Below, one piece after another: positions 1 through 6,947 of a stretch of 13,889 nucleotides of DNA. Position numbers and translations under genes: made by a program. The stretch spans positions 1 through 13,889 of the forward strand of contig QNCB01000007.1 in NCBI GenBank assembly GCA_003644335.1. Reading direction: 5' to 3'. Each line of letters begins with the position of its first letter. Within the stretch, counting starts at the first letter, position 1. Source of the DNA: Planctomycetota bacterium. Its GTDB lineage: Bacteria; Planctomycetota; Phycisphaerae; SM23-33. The notes beneath the pieces are model-generated. The model saw only the letters and a list, made by a program, of their open reading frames with translations. It did not search any database and was not told the DNA's origin.

Positions 1-65
1 GCAACCACGGCACCCACGCTTACGGAAAATTTTGCAGACTTTAATATCTGGTAGGAGTAACGAAT

Positions 66-2243
66 ATGTCAATGTTGGGTTTCTTCCGCAAAAGACAAAA
101 ATTGATTTTCATCATAATGGTCGTTTTGATGGTCAGTTTCCTTATCGGCTTTCAAGGGTTTTCGATGCTGTTCAGCAAGAAGCCCGGCAAGGAAACCATA
201 GGCCAAACCCCCGACGAAAAATTCTCGCTCGATATGCTGCGGCAGGCACGGGGCGATCTGGAAATTCTGCGGCTACTCATGCCCGGTTTTGGCATGAGTT
301 CCGCCCAGGGCCTGGCCTTCCAGGCGATGCACATGGCCAGCCGATCTCAAGAGCAAGTCTCCCTGGCTTACATGCTTCTCCAGGCTGAGGCAGGCCTGGC
401 TGACAGAGGGATAACAGAGGGCGAGGTCGACGACGCGATTGCTCAGATGACGAACCGTGGGTTCGACTATGAAGGGCTGGCTGGGAACCTTCGGCAGAAT
501 CGCGGCATGCCCGAAAAAACTCTCCGCGGCATCCTGGCCCGCTGGCTTGGCGTTTTCAAAAATTACGAAGCGTCCAGCGTGCTAGTCCCGCCAAGCCAGG
601 CGGAGCTGCTGAACCTGTTTCGCGACCTGAACGAGAAGATGAACCTCAGCGTAGTCAAGCTGCCCGCCGAGTCGCTACTGGATAAGTTCGCCCAGGCCAA
701 GCCGACCGACGCCCAGGCCCAGGCACAGTTCGACAAATACAAAAATCGCCTGCCAGGCCGATTCAGCGGGTTTGACTCGTTTGACTTTGGTTACCTCCAG
801 CCGCCACGCGTGGCGATTGCGTATCTGTTCGTAAATCAGACCGCTGTGCAGCGAGCCACGAAGGTGCCGCTGGAAGATATCCAGGATTTTTACAATAATA
901 ATCAAGCCCAGTTCACCGAAGAGTCAGGCCAGGTCAAAACCTTCGCCGACGCCCGTAGCGAGATTATCGAGAAGCTCGCCCCCCAGGCCTCGGCTGTGAA
1001 GTTCCAGCAGATTCTCGAAGAAGTCCGCCAGGCCCTCTCGCAAGCTCGCACAGCTGAGGGAACAAAGACCGGCGGAAAAATATTCGACGAGATCGTCGCG
1101 AAATATACCATCCCCGCGACAGAACTGCTGCTGCGGAAAATCCCCGTCGTCGCCATCGAGCAACAGCCCCTGCAGGAAGCCATCGCCACGCTGGCAGAGC
1201 TGGTCAGCCCAAGGCTCACAGCTATCTGTTTTCCGTGGGGCAAGTTCGACAGCCTGACCATCGACCCGAAAATCAAGGTCTCGCTGATAGGCAGGAACCT
1301 GACGGTGGCAGAGGCCTTGGCGAAATTGGCAGGGCAAATCCCAGGCCTGCCCAAACTGCAATGGGCATGCTTCCCGGGCCTGGACGGCGTAGTATTCCCC
1401 GTCGCAGGGGTGCGTCTGTTCCCGCTAACCGCCCAGCAAAGCGATCTGCTTCCGCTGGAGCAACTTCGCAAAAACAAGCTCCTAGCCAGCGCAGCTTCGC
1501 GAGAACAACGAGCATGGCTGTTACAAATGGCAATGCAGGTCGACGCGATGAATCTCGACCAGACCCAGGGCAAGGGTAAGAGCAAACTCAAGCTCCGCCA
1601 ACTAGGCCCCGTCGCGACAGTCTGGACGCAGGATGGCCTGTCAGGCCAGGTGCTGTGGATGGTAACCGACGCCAAGCCCGCTCATAGCCCAGCGGAAATT
1701 TCGCCGGAGATACACAAACAAATTAGCCGAGACTGGCAGCTGGCCCAGGCGTTCGACGAGGCTGTCAAGCAGACCCAGGCGATAAAAACCGCGGAGCAAA
1801 TGCAAGCCTTGGTAAAGGCACGCAAGCTCACGCCCGTGGAAACAGGCCTGGTCGCCAGGCGAATGCGTTCCAACTATGGCGGCGGAATGTTCCGCAACAC
1901 CTCTCTGCCAATGCTGAAGTTCAGCGACGGCGTCGTCGACATGTATTTCCTGGGCAAGGCCTTCGACGCACTGGCTCCGAAGAACCCCAACAAACCCTAC
2001 GAGAAAAACTCAGCCCAGGCGATGGTGCTGCCGTTGAAAAGTCAGCGGGGAATCTACCTCGCACGGCGGACGGATTTCCTGCCCGCGATGGAGCAGAAAT
2101 TTGAGCAGGAAAAAAGTTCCCTTATCCTCCCGCTGCGGCAAAGTCAGTATATAATGACGCTTCGGGACTGGTTCACGCTGGGGAAAATCGTCGAGCGGAC
2201 GGGCTTTGTGGAAGAACACGCGGGAATGTTTCTTGCGAAATAA
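66..2243 (+). CDS. Membrane-anchored SurA/PpiD-like periplasmic folding-factor protein
   Basis: This 725-residue protein starts with a short basic stretch followed by one hydrophobic helix (about residues 13-34), so it is predicted to be anchored in the inner membrane with its bulk in the periplasm. The helix, the charged helical region after it (about 45-220) and the segment around FGYLQPPRVAIAYLFV (about 235-265) recall PpiD/SurA-type chaperones, which help outer-membrane and secreted proteins fold. I cannot find a convincing parvulin isomerase domain, so catalysis should not be assumed. A middle segment (about 370-460), with LTIDPKIKVSLIGRN followed by LTVAEALAKLAGQI, resembles the small STN/secretin N-domain fold; that is inference. 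The start at ATG 66 has AGGAG at 53-57, 8 nt upstream; an in-frame ATG at 72 is less well placed. It is followed by a separately promoted tRNA. The chaperone-like class is fairly likely; the exact role is unknown. Confidence 0.72.
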   Translation: MSMLGFFRKRQKLIFIIMVVLMVSFLIGFQGFSMLFSKKPGKETIGQTPDEKFSLDMLRQARGDLEILRLLMPGFGMSSAQGLAFQAMHMASRSQEQVSLAYMLLQAEAGLADRGITEGEVDDAIAQMTNRGFDYEGLAGNLRQNRGMPEKTLRGILARWLGVFKNYEASSVLVPPSQAELLNLFRDLNEKMNLSVVKLPAESLLDKFAQAKPTDAQAQAQFDKYKNRLPGRFSGFDSFDFGYLQPPRVAIAYLFVNQTAVQRATKVPLEDIQDFYNNNQAQFTEESGQVKTFADARSEIIEKLAPQASAVKFQQILEEVRQALSQARTAEGTKTGGKIFDEIVAKYTIPATELLLRKIPVVAIEQQPLQEAIATLAELVSPRLTAICFPWGKFDSLTIDPKIKVSLIGRNLTVAEALAKLAGQIPGLPKLQWACFPGLDGVVFPVAGVRLFPLTAQQSDLLPLEQLRKNKLLASAASREQRAWLLQMAMQVDAMNLDQTQGKGKSKLKLRQLGPVATVWTQDGLSGQVLWMVTDAKPAHSPAEISPEIHKQISRDWQLAQAFDEAVKQTQAIKTAEQMQALVKARKLTPVETGLVARRMRSNYGGGMFRNTSLPMLKFSDGVVDMYFLGKAFDALAPKNPNKPYEKNSAQAMVLPLKSQRGIYLARRTDFLPAMEQKFEQEKSSLILPLRQSQYIMTLRDWFTLGKIVERTGFVEEHAGMFLAK

Positions 2244-2255
2244 TACCGGAAGTAG

Positions 2256-2283
2256 TTGACAGACGAAAAAAATTAGATAAAGT
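2256..2283 (+). promoter_or_regulatory. Predicted sigma-70-type promoter of tRNA-Phe
   Basis: A perfect -35 box TTGACA (2256-2261) is separated by 16 nt from TAAAGT (2278-2283, four of six matches to TATAAT). Transcription would begin near 2290, about 19 nt before the mature tRNA. The promoter sits just after the stop codon of the large membrane protein, so the tRNA does not depend on read-through. Confidence 0.6.
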
Positions 2284-2290
2284 ATGAGAC

Positions 2291-2304
2291 CCTCCTTTCG
2301 GAGG
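2291..2304 (+). other. Small hairpin in the tRNA-Phe 5' leader
   Basis: CCTCC-TTTC-GGAGG forms a 5-bp perfect stem with a 4-nt loop. It starts at about the predicted transcription start and ends 4 nt before the first base of the tRNA, so it would fill nearly the whole precursor leader. It has no following T-run, so it is not a normal intrinsic terminator. It may affect 5' processing by RNase P or protect the leader; that is inference. Confidence 0.5.
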
Positions 2305-2308
2305 CGAC

Positions 2309-2381
2309 GGCTTGGTAGCTCAGTTGGTAGAGCGCGGCCCTGAAAAGGCCGGCGTCGCTGGTTCAAGTCCAGTCCGAGCCA
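2309..2381 (+). tRNA. tRNA-Phe (anticodon GAA)
   Basis: A full cloverleaf can be drawn. The acceptor stem pairs GGCTTGG (2309-2315) with CCGAGCC (2374-2380), discriminator A at 2381. The D-arm is GCTC...GAGC. The anticodon stem CGGCC/GGCCG encloses the loop CTGAAAA, which gives anticodon GAA at 2342-2344 for phenylalanine. The variable loop is 5 nt, and the T-arm has loop TTCAAGT. The 3' CCA is not encoded (the DNA continues TTCAC), so it must be added by nucleotidyltransferase. Its own promoter lies upstream. Confidence 0.95.
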
Positions 2382-2390
2382 TTCACATAA

Positions 2391-2409
2391 CATGGGCGTC
2401 TCGCCCATG
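2391..2409. repeat. REP-like palindrome, GGGCGTCTCGCCC family, copy 1
   Basis: CATGGGCG-TCT-CGCCCATG is a perfect 8-bp stem with a 3-nt loop, lying between the end of tRNA-Phe and the rpmA terminator. Related copies occur at 3641-3660 (reverse orientation) and 12919-12940. Three copies in gaps of unrelated genes mark it as an interspersed element and not a gene-specific site. It may also help stop transcription from the tRNA, but there is no T-run on the plus side. Confidence 0.65.
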
Positions 2410-2415
2410 CTACGT

Positions 2416-2449
2416 AAAAAAAAGAACGACTCCACATTTGGAGCCGTCC
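2416..2449 (-). terminator. Intrinsic terminator of rpmA
   Basis: Read on the minus strand, a 10-bp stem (arms 2440-2449 and 2424-2433, with two G-U pairs; core GGCTCC/GGAGTC) closes a 6-nt loop and is followed directly by eight U residues (A-run at 2416-2423 on the plus strand). It begins about 60 nt after the rpmA stop codon. It is the clearest rho-independent terminator in the window. Confidence 0.85.
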
Positions 2450-2508
2450 TGGTGGGTTTATTGATCGGCCTGCAAATACCCAGGCCAGATTTTCGTCGTA
2501 ACTTCCGC

Positions 2509-2742
2509 TCAGACTACATCCACGAATCGCCCGCGAAACGCGACGCTGCCGTCAGCCAGGGCGAAAAGCGTGTCATCTCGACCTCGGCCTACGTTTTTGC
2601 CAGGCTTGAAGGGCGTGCCGCACTGGCGAATAATAATCGTCCCAGCTGTAACAGCTTGGCCACCATACCGCTTCACACCGCGGTGCTGCGGATTGCTGTC
2701 GCGACCGTTACGCGTTGAACCTTGTCCCTTTTTATGTGCCAT
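2509..2742 (-). CDS. rpmA: Large ribosomal subunit protein bL27
   Basis: This encodes bL27 of the 50S subunit, whose flexible N-terminus reaches the peptidyl-transferase centre. The family signature is unmistakable: [17 protein letters not shown] at the start, GVKRYGGQ, then [17 protein letters not shown] and [14 protein letters not shown]. At 77 residues it is somewhat shorter than the usual ~85, with a trimmed C-terminus. The start is fixed by homology and by an AGGAG (complement of 2751-2755) 8 nt upstream; a 13-codon in-frame extension upstream of it is non-coding. Unlike in most bacteria it is not preceded by rplU nor followed by obgE here. It has its own predicted promoter and a strong terminator, so it is probably a single-gene transcript. 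Confidence 0.97.
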   Translation of the reverse strand: MAHKKGQGSTRNGRDSNPQHRGVKRYGGQAVTAGTIIIRQCGTPFKPGKNVGRGRDDTLFALADGSVAFRGRFVDVV

Positions 2743-2829
2743 GAAAAATACTCCTGCTATCGTGTTAAAGTTATATTTCATCTACCTGCCGCCAGCCAAA
2801 CCCAGCCCGCAAGCGGATTGGAACGGGAC

Positions 2830-2857
2830 AGCCTACCATTAAAATCGAGTTTGTCAA
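2830..2857 (-). promoter_or_regulatory. Possible rpmA promoter
   Basis: On the minus strand a perfect TTGACA (complement of 2852-2857) is followed after 16 nt by TAGGCT (complement of 2830-2835), a weak -10 that keeps the key T, A and final T. The start of transcription would be about 80 nt before the rpmA start codon. The -35 is strong and the -10 weak, so the exact start is uncertain. Confidence 0.42.
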
Positions 2858-2909
2858 CACCGGAGACTGTATTTTTTTATTGGCAACATTAGCTGGGCCT
2901 GGTTACCAG

Positions 2910-3596
2910 CTATCGCATTATCCAGCTTTTGCTGATGAGTTTGGGCTTGGCCTGTGCTCGGTCGGCTGCTTCTGTGCCGATGCGATAACTCAGCCAAAGG
3001 GTCTTAGTGAGAATGACGGAACTTTTTTTGACCTTCTTGTTTTTTTTCGCGCCGTCGCTGGCGGTAATTTTTATTGGCGTGGGAAGTTTGACCAGGACAC
3101 TATCGCCGCTCAGGCCGCTGAAGAAAATATCGAACTCCGCCGCTTTGGGGTCGAAGTTTCGGAAGACCGCGATGGCTGACTTGGCGTTGTCCTCGCCCTG
3201 GAGCAGCTTACCCATAACGCTCAAGCCATCGAGCAGCAGCGGTTCGTTGTGGATTTTTTTTATCGCCCGATAGACGTATGGATTTATCCCCGCCCCAGCC
3301 TGGATAATCTGCCCCGTAGCTGTGTAGAGGATGATCTCCGGCGTGAACATCTGGTCTTGCCCCGTGTGGTTCGCAACGGTGTACGTGAAATACCAGAACA
3401 GCTGTGGCGTCTGTTGGCCCGGCAGTTTCACCACGATAGGCAGCGGGGCTGAGTAGTTAATCTCCAGCGTCCACGAGTCCGCCCCGGCGTCCGCCCGCGG
3501 AGCAGCTACGCTCGGCGAAGCCAGCATGGCAATCGCCGCGACGATGGCCACAACAGCCAGGGATTTTCGACTTTTCGATATTGTCATAATGTTCAT
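2910..3596 (-). CDS. Secreted protein of unknown function
   Basis: I do not recognise a family. The 228-residue product has a classical signal peptide: basic MNIMTISKSRKS, a hydrophobic core, and a likely signal-peptidase-I site after VAA (about residue 32). The mature part looks beta-rich, e.g. SWTLEINYSAPLPIVVKL and FWYFTYTVANHTG, as in immunoglobulin-like or sandwich domains. A basic linker (GAKKNKKVKK) lies near the C-terminus, and the protein ends ISKSWIMR. The chosen ATG at 3596 has GGAG (complement of 3604-3607) 7 nt upstream; a longer reading starting at 3659 would run through a repeat element and is rejected. The gene follows the methyltransferase gene by 99 nt on the same strand and may be co-transcribed with it, but the repeat-filled gap gives no sign of functional linkage. 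Envelope or periplasmic location is likely. Confidence 0.7.
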   Translation of the reverse strand: MNIMTISKSRKSLAVVAIVAAIAMLASPSVAAPRADAGADSWTLEINYSAPLPIVVKLPGQQTPQLFWYFTYTVANHTGQDQMFTPEIILYTATGQIIQAGAGINPYVYRAIKKIHNEPLLLDGLSVMGKLLQGEDNAKSAIAVFRNFDPKAAEFDIFFSGLSGDSVLVKLPTPIKITASDGAKKNKKVKKSSVILTKTLWLSYRIGTEAADRAQAKPKLISKSWIMR

Positions 3597-3615
3597 GTAG
3601 AAGCTCCGATTTTGT

Positions 3616-3700
3616 ATACGTGCATGTCGCTCAAGGCCATGCATGGGCAAGACGCCCAAGCCACGCCATACGTGCAGGCTATCGACAATTGTCGCTCAAG
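3616..3700. repeat. REP-like element (copy 2) flanked by a partial duplication
   Basis: The gap between the two minus-strand genes holds TGGGCAAGACGCCCA (3644-3658), the inverted form of the GGGCGTCTCGCCC element seen at 2391 and 12921. On either side are copies of ATACGTGCA (3616-3624 and 3668-3676) and TGTCGCTCAAG (3625-3635 and 3690-3700). The two words are adjacent on the left but split by 13 nt on the right. The right-hand copy includes the stop codon of the methyltransferase gene. A 12-bp palindrome CGACAATTGTCG (3683-3694) overlaps the right copy. Confidence 0.6.
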
Positions 3701-4589
3701 TCAATAGCCCGTCCACGACGGCGCGGATGGCTCGGATGTGTTCCGGGCCCGTGCCACAGCAGCCTCCGACAATATTGGCCCCAGCGGAGATGACCGACTC
3801 AATGTACGCAGCCAGGTCCTGGGGACTTTGGCGGAAAACGGTCTTGCCGTCGATAAGCTCCGGCAGGCCCGCGTTGGCGTGAATGAGAACAGGCTTGTCG
3901 GTGTGCCTGCGAAACTCCGCTGCGATTTTCACCATCGCCTCGATGCCGTTGCCGCAGTTCGAGCCCAGCACATCCGCCCCAGCTGCGGTCAGGGCTTCGA
4001 CAGCCCCAGATGGGTCTATGCCCATCATCGTGCGAAAGCCGTTGGGCGTGTCGTCGAAGGTCATCGTAGCGATGACGTCCACCGCCGGGTCGAGCGACTT
4101 GGCAGCCCGGATCGCACAGGCGGCTTCTTCCACCGCCATCATCGTCTCGACGCAGATTACCCGCAGGCCCACGTCCAGCAGCGCCTTTATCTGCTCGGCG
4201 AATACCGCCTGCATTTCGTCTTCACTCATCAGGCCCAGTGGCTGAATGAACTCGCCGGTAGGCCCGACGGAACCCGCTACGATCGCGTCCGTTCCGGCTG
4301 CAGCATGGAGCGAATTGCGCCCGCCAGCTGCGTTGAACTCCTCTGCGCGATCGGCCTGGTGCTTCTTTTCCAGCTTTATTCTCGAGCCGCCAAACGTGTT
4401 GGTCAGCACCATATCGCTGCCAGCGGAGATATAAGCCTCGGCGATACTCGCCACCTGCTGCGCGTGCGAGATGTTCCATTCTTCGGGGCAGTCGTCCGGA
4501 GTTAGGCCACGGGCCTGGAGCTCCGTGCCCCAGGCACCGTCGGAAACCAAAATCTTTTTCTCCGCCAATTTATCCAGTAAAACACCCAT
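3696..4589 (-). CDS. Homocysteine S-methyltransferase family protein
   Basis: A 297-residue single-domain enzyme of the family that contains betaine-homocysteine methyltransferase, MmuM and the N-terminal domain of cobalamin-dependent MetH. Such enzymes bind homocysteine through zinc and methylate it to methionine. Visible hallmarks are SDGAWGTELQARG near the N-terminus, TNTFGGSR (64-70), AGSVGPTGE (105-113), and the zinc-binding cysteines: Cys212 in GSNCGNG and the pair Cys277-Cys278 in GGCCGTGPEHI. No folate, cobalamin or activation domains follow, so the methyl donor is unknown; it could be betaine, S-methylmethionine, or a corrinoid protein encoded elsewhere. The ATG at 4589 is preceded by AGGAG with 7-nt spacing. 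It opens a possible two-gene unit with the secreted protein downstream. The family is certain; the substrate is not. Confidence 0.9.
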   Translation of the reverse strand: MGVLLDKLAEKKILVSDGAWGTELQARGLTPDDCPEEWNISHAQQVASIAEAYISAGSDMVLTNTFGGSRIKLEKKHQADRAEEFNAAGGRNSLHAAAGTDAIVAGSVGPTGEFIQPLGLMSEDEMQAVFAEQIKALLDVGLRVICVETMMAVEEAACAIRAAKSLDPAVDVIATMTFDDTPNGFRTMMGIDPSGAVEALTAAGADVLGSNCGNGIEAMVKIAAEFRRHTDKPVLIHANAGLPELIDGKTVFRQSPQDLAAYIESVISAGANIVGGCCGTGPEHIRAIRAVVDGLLT

Positions 4590-4863
4590 ATCTTGTCTCC
4601 TGAAAAAGTTTTCAGTTTTCAGTTATCATTTATCAGTAACAGCAAAAACAGCAAAAAAGAAAAAACATGGATTCCCGCCTTCGCGGGAATGACACGGGGG
4701 GGGGCATTGGTTATTGTCTATTCATCGGGTTGGGCATTCATTGGTTATTGGGCATTGGTTCTTCAATGGGCATTGGGTATTTGGACATTGGGCATTTTCC
4801 CGTCATTCGTTATTCGTCATTGATTCCTAATTCTGGTTTCGTCATTCGAAATTCATCGGGACG
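4590..4863. repeat. Gene-free gap made of degenerate word repeats
   Basis: Apart from the methyltransferase ribosome-binding site at its left end, I see no gene here. From left to right it holds TTTTCAG-type words (4602-4640); a run of CAGCAAAAA; a palindromic element ATTCCCGC-CTTC-GCGGGAAT (4671-4690) followed by GACA; a G-run (4696-4704); several copies of GGGCATTGG or close variants (about 4702-4796); and a block of GTCATTCG/TTATTCG words (4802-4851). The last block matches one at 9498-9555, and the palindrome matches one at 11949-11968. Short translations across it are shadows. Confidence 0.75.
4669..4694. repeat. GGATTCCCGC...GCGGGAATGACA palindromic repeat, copy 1
   Basis: ATTCCCGC (4671-4678) and GCGGGAAT (4683-4690) form a perfect 8-bp stem with loop CTTC. 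The flanks ATGG and GACA are shared with the second, less perfect copy at 11945-11971. Repeats of this form are common in gaps of many bacterial genomes. It would fold in RNA from either strand but lacks a T-run. Confidence 0.7.
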
Positions 4864-5643
4864 CTAGCCTAGCCAGTCTCGCAGGATGTCCCACTCGGCG
4901 GGGTCGAAACGAGCGAAGATAAGGAAGGCTATGTAAGCCGCGGTCATAATGTCGTAAGGCCAGCTTGCCCGCGGGTACAACCAAGGCTGAATTTTGTGAT
5001 ACCACTTGCCATCGAGTCGCGCGTTTGTTACGGGTCGCCGACCAGCTAAAATCGCCCATGTGTGCCCAGCTCGGCGGAACATCGTGAAGATCGGCAAAAT
5101 ACTCTGCTCGACCACCAGCGCAGCTGGGTTGCATGCGAAGGCTGCGATGATGACGGCGGAGCATCGCTCGGGCCTCTGCCAGTAGCCCACCTGGCAGCTG
5201 AAAATAAAATCTTCCGACCGGGCTTTGATGTAGGATATCATCACCGCTTCAAAGAACCCCAGCATGGACAAAGCCACGAACGTAAGATTGGCTGGGGACT
5301 GCCAAGCAAAGCCCATCGCCAAGCCTGCCCATATCGCAAAGTCGCCCGCCCTGTCCATACAGCTATCGAGAAACGCCCCGAACTTCGTCGCCTGGCCTGA
5401 AAACCGGGCCACCGCGCCGTCGAGCATATCGCTGCAGAAACTGATATACAACAGCACCGCAGCCAGAATACACCAGTCCATGTTGTTCGTCTTGAGAGCC
5501 AGTGCGAAACACACACCCGCCCCGACCGTCGCAGCTGCACCAAAAACGGTCAGCATGTTCGGCGTAACGCCCGCCCGAACCAAAGCCCGGGCCACCGCGT
5601 CCCGCATGGAAGAAACAAACCAACCTATAGCTCTGCCGATCAT
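4864..5643 (-). CDS. CDP-alcohol phosphatidyltransferase, probably phosphatidylinositol(-phosphate) synthase
   Basis: An integral membrane enzyme of 259 residues that joins a CDP-activated lipid to an alcohol. The complete family motif D-x2-D-G-x2-A-R-x8-G-x3-D-x3-D is present: D72, D75, G76, A79, R80, G89, D93 and D97; these acidic residues bind the metal ions and CDP. Several hydrophobic segments surround it (about 33-70, 98-135, 162-190, 230-245). The family also makes phosphatidylglycerol-phosphate, phosphatidylserine and others. The acceptor is inferred from the upstream neighbour ino1, only 25 nt away, and from general likeness to actinobacterial phosphatidylinositol-phosphate synthases (SYIKARSEDF...GYWQRPER). 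The start has GGAG (complement of 5654-5657) 9 nt upstream, inside the short gap, so the pair is very likely one operon. The family is certain; inositol specificity is likely. Confidence 0.88.
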   Translation of the reverse strand: MIGRAIGWFVSSMRDAVARALVRAGVTPNMLTVFGAAATVGAGVCFALALKTNNMDWCILAAVLLYISFCSDMLDGAVARFSGQATKFGAFLDSCMDRAGDFAIWAGLAMGFAWQSPANLTFVALSMLGFFEAVMISYIKARSEDFIFSCQVGYWQRPERCSAVIIAAFACNPAALVVEQSILPIFTMFRRAGHTWAILAGRRPVTNARLDGKWYHKIQPWLYPRASWPYDIMTAAYIAFLIFARFDPAEWDILRDWLG

Positions 5644-5668
5644 ATTCGCTTGCTCCGGTTACAGCCTG

Positions 5669-6817
5669 TTATTTCACCGTTGCGTCCGCTGTCAGCTCGG
5701 CTGATTCATATTGGCCTGTCTGGTCGGCGATGAAATCTTCCAGCATTGTCCGGGCCTGGTCGTCGGTGAATTGCTTCGGCGGGTGCTTCATGGCATAGGC
5801 ACTGATAGCTTCCAAAGGCCCAGCCAACTTGCGGTCGCGGGCGAGTTTGCACACACGGACTGCGTCGATGGTTTCCCCCGCGGAGTTGGGCGAATCTTCC
5901 ACACTCAGCCTGGCTTCGATGTGCAGCGGCACGCCGCCAAAACCCCGAGCCTCGATACGAAGAGCGCAGACCTTGTTGTCCTTCTGCCAGGGCACAAACT
6001 CGGCTGGGCCTATATGGACATCATCAGCGGGCAGCGGCATGTCGAGCTGACTTTGCACGGCGTCGGTCTTGGATATCTTTTTGCACTTTAGTCTGCTGCG
6101 TTCGAGCATGTTCAGGAAGTCGGTATTGCCCGCCCAGTTTAGCTGATATGTGTGGTCTATCTTCGCGCCGCGGTCGTGCATCATACGGGCTAATACGCGG
6201 TGGGTTATCGTCGCGCCGACCTGGGCTTTGATATCGTCGCCGATGCACGGGATGCCAGCCTGGGTGAACCGCTGGGCCCATGCGGGGTTGGAAACTATAA
6301 AAACCGGGATGCAGTTTATCAGGCTCACGCCGGTTTCCAGGCAGCACTCAGCGTAGAATTCCGTCGCCCCCTGGCTGCCAACGGGCAGATAATTCATGAG
6401 AATCTCAGCCTGGCTGTCGCGCAGGAGATTGCATATATCTTCCTTCGTAGCTGGGGTCGCCGTGGCCAGGCGAAAGGCCTGGTCTTCCGGAAACTCCGCC
6501 ATGTGAGGAGCTGCGCCGTCCAGGGGGTTGCCCATAGCCACGACCACGTCGTCGTAGTTGATATTGTCGTAGAAAACCTTGGTGTTGTTTGGCTTGGCGA
6601 AGATAGCTTCGTGCAGAGGCTTGCCAACCTTTCGGACATCGACGTCGATAGCGGCGACGATTTCGATATCGCCGGGGGTGTATTCGCCCAGCGTCGGATG
6701 GGCCAGGCCTACGACTTCCTGGCCGGTCTCGAACACCTCGCGGTAATAGCCTATCCCCTGCACCAACGAAGATGTGCAGTTTCCAACGCCAACAATTGCA
6801 ACCCTGATTTCACTCAT
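5669..6817 (-). CDS. ino1: Inositol-3-phosphate synthase
   Basis: This 382-residue cytoplasmic enzyme converts glucose 6-phosphate to 1D-myo-inositol 3-phosphate using bound NAD. The N-terminal Rossmann motif is IVGVGNCTSSL (residues 8-18). Family blocks follow: MNYLPVGSQGATEFY, GDDIKAQVGATITHRVLA, TYQLNWAGNTDFLNMLERSR and KKISKTDAVQSQ. Length and sequence fit the short actinobacterial/archaeal type and not the ~500-residue eukaryotic type. I chose ATG 6817: family members start just before this Rossmann strand, and a GGAG lies 10 nt upstream; a TTG seven codons earlier overlaps that site. It is the first gene of an operon with the CDP-alcohol phosphatidyltransferase, so its product probably feeds an inositol phospholipid. 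Transcription is predicted from a good promoter at 6903-6932. Confidence 0.96.
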   Translation of the reverse strand: MSEIRVAIVGVGNCTSSLVQGIGYYREVFETGQEVVGLAHPTLGEYTPGDIEIVAAIDVDVRKVGKPLHEAIFAKPNNTKVFYDNINYDDVVVAMGNPLDGAAPHMAEFPEDQAFRLATATPATKEDICNLLRDSQAEILMNYLPVGSQGATEFYAECCLETGVSLINCIPVFIVSNPAWAQRFTQAGIPCIGDDIKAQVGATITHRVLARMMHDRGAKIDHTYQLNWAGNTDFLNMLERSRLKCKKISKTDAVQSQLDMPLPADDVHIGPAEFVPWQKDNKVCALRIEARGFGGVPLHIEARLSVEDSPNSAGETIDAVRVCKLARDRKLAGPLEAISAYAMKHPPKQFTDDQARTMLEDFIADQTGQYESAELTADATVK

Positions 6818-6902
6818 AATTTCCAGTCTCCGACGCAACGCGTCATTCTATTCCAGCCCGCGGACGCGCGCCAAAGTCAGACGCCGTCACAACCAAGCCC
6901 TG

Positions 6903-6932
6903 ATTGTAAGACTATCGACCCGGGTAAGTCAA
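6903..6932 (-). promoter_or_regulatory. Predicted ino1 operon promoter
   Basis: On the minus strand, TTGACT (complement of 6927-6932) and TACAAT (complement of 6903-6908) are separated by 18 nt, each matching the sigma-70 consensus at five of six positions. Transcription would start near 6896, giving a leader of roughly 80 nt before the ATG. I see no recognisable riboswitch in that leader. The -35 box lies only 15 bp from the large inverted repeat. Confidence 0.62.
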
Positions 6933-6947
6933 CTATCACCAAAAAAC

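Noticed and set aside
20..47. Promoter with TAATAT (42-47) before the first gene
   Set aside because: The start of transcription would fall inside the Shine-Dalgarno at 53-57, and no proper -35 box is present.
902..1675. 257-residue minus-strand frame
   Set aside because: Antisense to the SurA/PpiD-like gene; its Ser/Arg/Ala-rich composition shows no domain and is a codon-bias shadow.
2895..2912. CTGGTTACCAG palindrome as terminator of the secreted-protein gene
   Set aside because: Short stem and no T-run on the minus strand; not enough to call.
3738..4505. 255-residue plus-strand frame
   Set aside because: Antisense to the homocysteine methyltransferase gene, whose motifs are clear; the shadow is rich in Arg and His and has no motifs.
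4590..4863. CRISPR array in the repeat-rich gap
   Set aside because: Words vary in length and spacing, there are no constant repeats with unique spacers, and no cas genes are near.
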